DNA of 64,000 nucleotides, taken from NCBI GenBank assembly GCA_026182355.1, contig JAPFBL010000035.1, positions 310,001 through 374,000 of the forward strand, given 5' to 3'. Numbering within the stretch: position 1 is the stretch's first letter; every line of letters starts with the position of its first letter. The stretch is from Hermatobates lingyangjiaoensis (Eukaryota; Arthropoda; Insecta; Hemiptera; Hermatobatidae). Of the stretch, positions 59,713 to 64,000 are shown piece after piece. The notes under the pieces were generated by a model. It did no database searches, was not told the origin of the DNA, and was given only the letters and a program-made list of their open reading frames with translations. The translations under genes were made by a program, and so were the position numbers.

Positions 59713-59796
59713 TTGTTCCCATTTCATATGTGTTGATCATGATTGTTATTTCACGTGTTTATGTGAAATCTTTATATATATATACATACGTTTCAA

Positions 59797-60010
59797 AGTA
59801 AACTATAGGTACACAGTATAAAAAAAACAGACTTACAGTCTCAAATTTTAGGAGAGAAGAGGTAGGGGTATCAAGCGCACTTACAAAGCGACGGTTGGAG
59901 TGTTCGCTTGGTTTCCCTTATCTCTTCTCTTCTGATGACAGTTAAACCGAAAATTTGAGACTGTTAGCCTGTTTTTCTATTTTCATTGTTTCTATAGTTT
60001 ACTTTTAAAC
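59797..60010. mobile_element. PLE-3 type palindromic tail
   Basis: acgtttcaaagtaaactata (left) is mirrored by tatagtttacttttaaacgt (right), and acagtctcaaatttt by aaaatttgagactgt. The right arm keeps CTGATGA (59932-59938) and a following stem gtt/aac-like plus GAAA at 59949. The left arm has lost exactly this stem. The centre shares aagcgacg..ggttg with 12940-12980. TA repeats flank the block. Confidence 0.6.
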
Positions 60011-61700
60011 GTTTGTTGCCCTTTGTGGATCGCTTTGTTGATGATAATATATATTATATATATATAACTGAATACAAAAGGAGAAAAACATAGATAAATA
60101 CAACACTCACTACTATATTTCGACTGTCGAATGCGACAAACACGCGTGCTCTCTACTGGCTGCCTTGTACAAGAGTAACTAACTAAAGAGAGAGAACTAA
60201 CTAAAAACGCAAACAGAAAATAATAGAAGCAGAAAAGAAGAAAGATAAAGCAATGTATAATAAAATAAATAAAAAATTAAAATACTGAAATAAAAATAAT
60301 AAGAGAAAAAGAAAAAAAAGAAAAAAAAGAAAGAAAAAATAAAATTCATAAATTAATAAAAAATATAATAAAAACAATAAAAAGAAAATCTGGAGTGGCC
60401 TGCACTCAACTTTACTATAAGTAAACTAAATATAAAACTTCTTGGGTATAATGTCTCATTTAAGCATAATATAATCGTCTAAATGGGAGATGTCTATTAG
60501 TCTTTCATTCCTGAGGTATTACAGATAGTGGTTGATTCACTTATCAATAGATCAGCCTTTTTTGTATGTCACAGAAATAATGGATATACAATCATTAGTA
60601 TAACTACAACAGTAATAACATTATGAAAAGAAAAAGTGAAAATTTGCTTATACGAAATAATTTCATACAAGACAGCATTTGGATGGCTATTGGAGCAATA
60701 GCCCGCGGATCTGTTACATAGTTTATTTGACCTCCTTCTACATTTAATACTTAAGACAAATTTTCCCATTTCGAAGTTGAAAATATTTTAATATTTTTAG
60801 GTATTTTAAAAACATTACAAAGTATTTGTCTAAAATGTCATAAACATGTAAGAAAACATGTCACTTTTCAGATCATTTTTAATCTAACATGTAGGATAAT
60901 TTCATTTATTATTATTAAAAGAATTTTTTTTTAATTCTAAATAATGTTCTACATTTTTCATCTGTTATCAAATTATTATACTAAGAATTTCATGGCATGC
61001 TAGAGTTTTTTAAAAACTTACTTTTCTTTCCCTTAGTCAAAAATCATAAAAAAACCAATTTACTCTGAGCGAATGTTATTTTTCCCCACATGCTGGACTC
61101 TGTTATAAGTTTGCTATAAATGTATATTAAGAAAAAATATATTGGTAATTAGCCACTTTTCCATTCCTAAATCAAGTTCAAAGCCGACTTCTCTGTATAA
61201 TTTTAAATTAAAAAGCTGGAAGCTTGAAATTTTTAAAAATAATGGTATGAACTATTAGACTAGGAGAGTGAAAAAACTAACAACTTCTGTAGGAAGAAAA
61301 AGTTCATTCCAAAAACTTCAATACTACCCAATAATAATGTTATTCATAGACTTAAAAAAATCAGCATCTGATATTAACCTTTGTAGACTGATGCAACATA
61401 TAGATTGATTAGAACAATTTGTTAGACAAACCCATCATAACATAAAAAGAATCAGAAATTATACAATTCATATGCTTTATTGTTGTTGATTTTTTACATA
61501 TAAGAATGTTATTCTTCTTACATCACATATAAGTCGTTAAATCAATTAAAAAATATTTGATTATACCTCTAAACATTATAATATTTCAGTGAATTCACTG
61601 AAAAAAATTCTAAGTCAATGTAAACAATGTAAAAAATAGAAAAAATTCGACAAGTATAGTACGTAATCCCTTAGTCTAGGATAAACAAACAGTTTTTATA
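60011..61700. other. Intergenic, AT-rich, with another hairpin-like tail fragment at 60060-60180
   Basis: 60100-60150 (cactcactactatatttcga, then ctgtcgaatgcgac) has the complement order of a GTCGAAA-ending stem and may be a fourth retroelement tail. 60393-60420 repeats the tggagtggcctgcactcaac fragment. No gene was recognised. Confidence 0.35.
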
Positions 61701-62332
61701 GCTTTATTACTCTTTGCCGTAATTGAAATTTCATGATTTTTTTTTCTGAACTGCTAAGTTTTTGTTCCATTTTTGTTGAAATTTTCATTATTTTTTAATG
61801 AGCCGTTTAGCGTCAAAAAAACATTTTCTGAAAACAGAAATCGTATTTTAACGCCCCTTTGGCGAATGCAATTTTAAAAAAAATTACCTCAAATCATTCT
61901 CCATAAAATTTTCTATTTTTAAGCTTAGTTTCATTTTGATCCGTCAATTGTATGGCTTGTATCGCTCTCACAAGCTTTTAGATTGAATTATAAGTCAAAA
62001 TTTTTACATTTTATTGAAAAAAAAAATATTTCCCGCTTTCAAAATTCTGAATATATTTTTCGTTTATTTAATCTGTAACCTCAAAGATAATGCCAAAATT
62101 TCAAAACTCTAGAGTTAAAAATTTAGGAGAAAAAAATGTTTTCCAAAAAACGGTTTTTGGCAAAAAAAGTGACATTCCCGTCATGAATAATTCTCTCCAA
62201 ACAATAGGGATCATCTACACTATAAGGCCCATTTTTGTATTAAATATAAACTTGATTCATCAAAGATTCTGGACCGTAGCGTGGAACAAGCAATGCTAAC
62301 ACACTCACCCACCCACGTCCCACCCACACCAC

Positions 62333-62372
<40 letters not shown>

Positions 62373-62510
62373 TCATCGAAAAAACTTCATAAAACGACTT
62401 TTGGGACCTCAAAACATATAATTCCGTCAAAATCTAGAGATCGAATTTTTTCACGATCACTATACTTTGTTTATAGTAAAGTAAAAATATTTTAAAAAAA
62501 AATATAATTA
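61701..62510. repeat. Unclassified dispersed repeat with (CA)n, terminal motif shared with 8.4 and 46.5 kb
   Basis: Contains low-GC A/T tracts, then cacccaccc and a (CA)n run at about 62332-62367. It ends in tctagagatcgaattttttc and acgatcactatactttgttt before atagtaaagtaaaa. That end matches 8390-8440 and the reverse complement of 46490-46540. Superfamily unknown. Confidence 0.5.
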
Positions 62511-63496
62511 AATAAAATGAAAATTAACGGTACAAATTAAGGCCAGAATGAGAGCGAGCACCAAGAAGACAAATAAGTGCCTCCTCTGAAGCTCTTAAAG
62601 TTACCCAGGAGAAAGATTCAGGGATCTAAATCCTATTCAGGACTTGGACACGGAAGCAGTGATTTAAGTCAAGTCCATAGGAATATATATATATCTCGAA
62701 CTATGTAAATGTATTGAACTATATTCCCTATTTTATATGTGAGATTAAATAAAGTAACACTAAAAAAAATTAGGAAACAAAAAAAGGGTCTTAAAATTAA
62801 AAACAAAATGGTTTAAAATAAGTTAGTGTTGCTGGGGTAAGACAACGTGTTGAAACTGCTAACTCTATTGTACGAAATGAATGCACGTACACTTTCTTGA
62901 TTGTAGTATAGCTTAGGCAGTCTGGATGAGCATTGTTTGTCTGTCACTGTGCCATCTTAACCAATTAAATAATGTCTGTATTATTAATATTTATTGAACG
63001 CTACTATGAATGTGTTCAACTTTACCGCAGTTCTTTTATGAAACTCGTACTAGTGGTATGTTCGTAGACTCTTTAGTTTCTGATTTGGTTTTAATGACTA
63101 ATATAGACAATTGAAATATATATTAAAAGTACTTGTTGCAATTTAATTATTTTGAAGTTTGAAGGATCAGTAGGGACTGAGTTTGTTTTCATAGAATCCT
63201 GTGTTTGTACCTCCTAGCAGGTTCTGTTTGCTTTGTAGAGAATGTTTACGCTCAGGGATTGGCCTTAAACCGTAGATAAAGGGTCAGTTTCGTAGACTTG
63301 TCTATGTTAGCAAAAGAAAAGTATTCAAGTGGTGTATTGTGTAAGTGTTCAAAGGGTATATTTAAAGAGAATGGATGGACAGTGTCCAACAAAGAAGGTG
63401 AAGCATGCTGGGGAGTAAAGCGTCTGGCGATGGAGGGGCAAGTATTTATAGTTTAGCTTCGGGAGGTGGGTCAGTTGTCTGTGCAGCGTTGAGAGA
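62511..63496. other. Intergenic and putative promoter of the thioredoxin-fold gene
   Basis: GC content rises from about 63300 toward the start codon at 63497. No TATA box at a convincing position was seen. The 5' UTR boundary is not determinable. Confidence 0.4.
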
Positions 63497-63680
63497 ATGG
63501 TGTCGCCTAGATGGTGGGTGGTGTTGGCGGCAGTTTTATTAACTGCCCCCATTGCCGCCCCCAAGAAGCAGCAGGCCGCCTCCGATCAGCCGCCTCCCGC
63601 GGTTGCTGTTATTGAAGAGGTCTCGGCCAAGCAACTCGAGCACCTTCTCGACGAAAAGGACTTTGTTGCCGTCTATTGGT
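63497..63680 (+). CDS. Secreted/ER thioredoxin-fold protein, first coding exon (partial)
   Basis: The exon encodes 61 residues plus one base of the next codon and ends at a strong donor (gtaagt, 63681). MVSPRWWVVLAAVLLTAPIA is a clear signal peptide. A low-complexity KKQQAASDQPPPAV stretch follows, then EEVSAKQLEHLLDEKDFVAV and YW, the first helix and first strand of a thioredoxin fold as in PDI-like and calsequestrin-like ER proteins. The active-site CxxC, if any, would be in the next exon, outside the window. The downstream 320 bases are intron. The codon mix is GC-rich compared with the rest of the window. The fold and ER/secretory targeting are well supported; the exact orthologue and redox activity are not. 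Confidence 0.75.
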
Positions 63681-64000
63681 GTAAGTACCTTTTGGAGGCC
63701 CCCTTTTGTGACTGGATGAAGCCCTCTCCCCTTTGCCCCATTAGAGGAAGCGTAACCGGACCCTCCCCCACTCCTCCCTGCCCGTTTATAAATAATTATT
63801 TGCATACTTCTCCTCGTCTGCATATCTACTAACTATTCCCTCTAAACAACTATAGTGCCCTTTCTTATTTTATCACCTAATAACTCTAATAAAGAATTAT
63901 GATGCAGAAAACAGAAATAATAAAAAGTGTTGAGCTAGTGAAGAGAAATCTATTCAAAGAAGAATTAGCTGTTCAAATAGGTTCAACACCACCAATAAAC

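Larger units (their letters stand above)
59580..59775. mobile_element. Minimal PLE-2 palindrome
   Basis: The left minus-strand tail (59580-59668, ending caactgg) meets a + strand tail (from about 59666) that ends cacgtgtttatgtgaaatct near 59770. Each half contains one hammerhead-like motif. TA microsatellite borders both sides (tacatatat left, ttatatatatatac right). Confidence 0.75.

Noticed and set aside
63539..63823. Minus-strand 94-codon ORF opposite the thioredoxin-fold exon
   Set aside because: It is a shadow of the + strand exon, Gly/Arg-rich because of the GC-rich sense codons.

Overview
This is an AT-rich, intron-containing, repeat-dense stretch of animal nuclear DNA. The gene content, the TTAGG-like tail of a tRNA-derived SINE family and the transposon mix (Penelope-like elements, mariner, hAT, Helitron, non-LTR elements) point to an arthropod, most likely an insect. 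A hemipteran such as a planthopper is plausible but not shown. There is no sign of bacterial, plasmid or viral gene organisation.

Three host genes are supported, all on the + strand. (1) A complete gene for the large subunit of replication protein A (RPA1/RPA70) lies at 10764-23949. It has 12 coding exons and a predicted 608 residues, preceded by a consensus E2F site and three DRE-like ATCGAT motifs. (2) A complete MOGAT/DGAT2-family acyltransferase lies at 49660-58847, with 5 coding exons and 338 residues. Its catalytic HPHG motif reads YPHG. (3) The first coding exon of a secreted or ER thioredoxin-fold protein starts at 63497 and runs off the window. The first gene maintains DNA, the second makes di/triacylglycerol at the ER and the third probably acts in the ER lumen. 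Nothing suggests they work as a pathway.

The rest is intergenic and intronic repeat. 1-80 is a non-LTR 3' end. About 1060-2790 is a ~168-bp satellite-like tandem array, and 4505-5440 a ~337-bp tandem repeat. 7318-7580 is a TA-flanked MITE. 8590-9420 is a GC-rich unidentified block. The RPA1 introns hold a 132-bp inverted-repeat composite with a dead mariner, and a Helitron helicase scrap. 25705-29405 is two Penelope-like elements (PLEs) back to back, each a large palindrome. 30657-47450 carries SINEs, a Helitron end with helicase relics, a non-LTR C-terminus, more PLE copies, a hAT-type nonautonomous element and a decayed non-LTR reverse transcriptase. The acyltransferase introns and 58.8-62.5 kb hold a SINE, hairpin PLE tails and simple repeats.

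The most unusual theme is that at least three families of retroelement tails, in about nine places, sit as inverted repeats with their 3' ends facing outward. Most are bordered by TA microsatellite, and their tails carry hammerhead-ribozyme-like cores (CUGANGA, a stem, then GAAA). Coordinates of degenerate repeats are approximate because they were read by eye.
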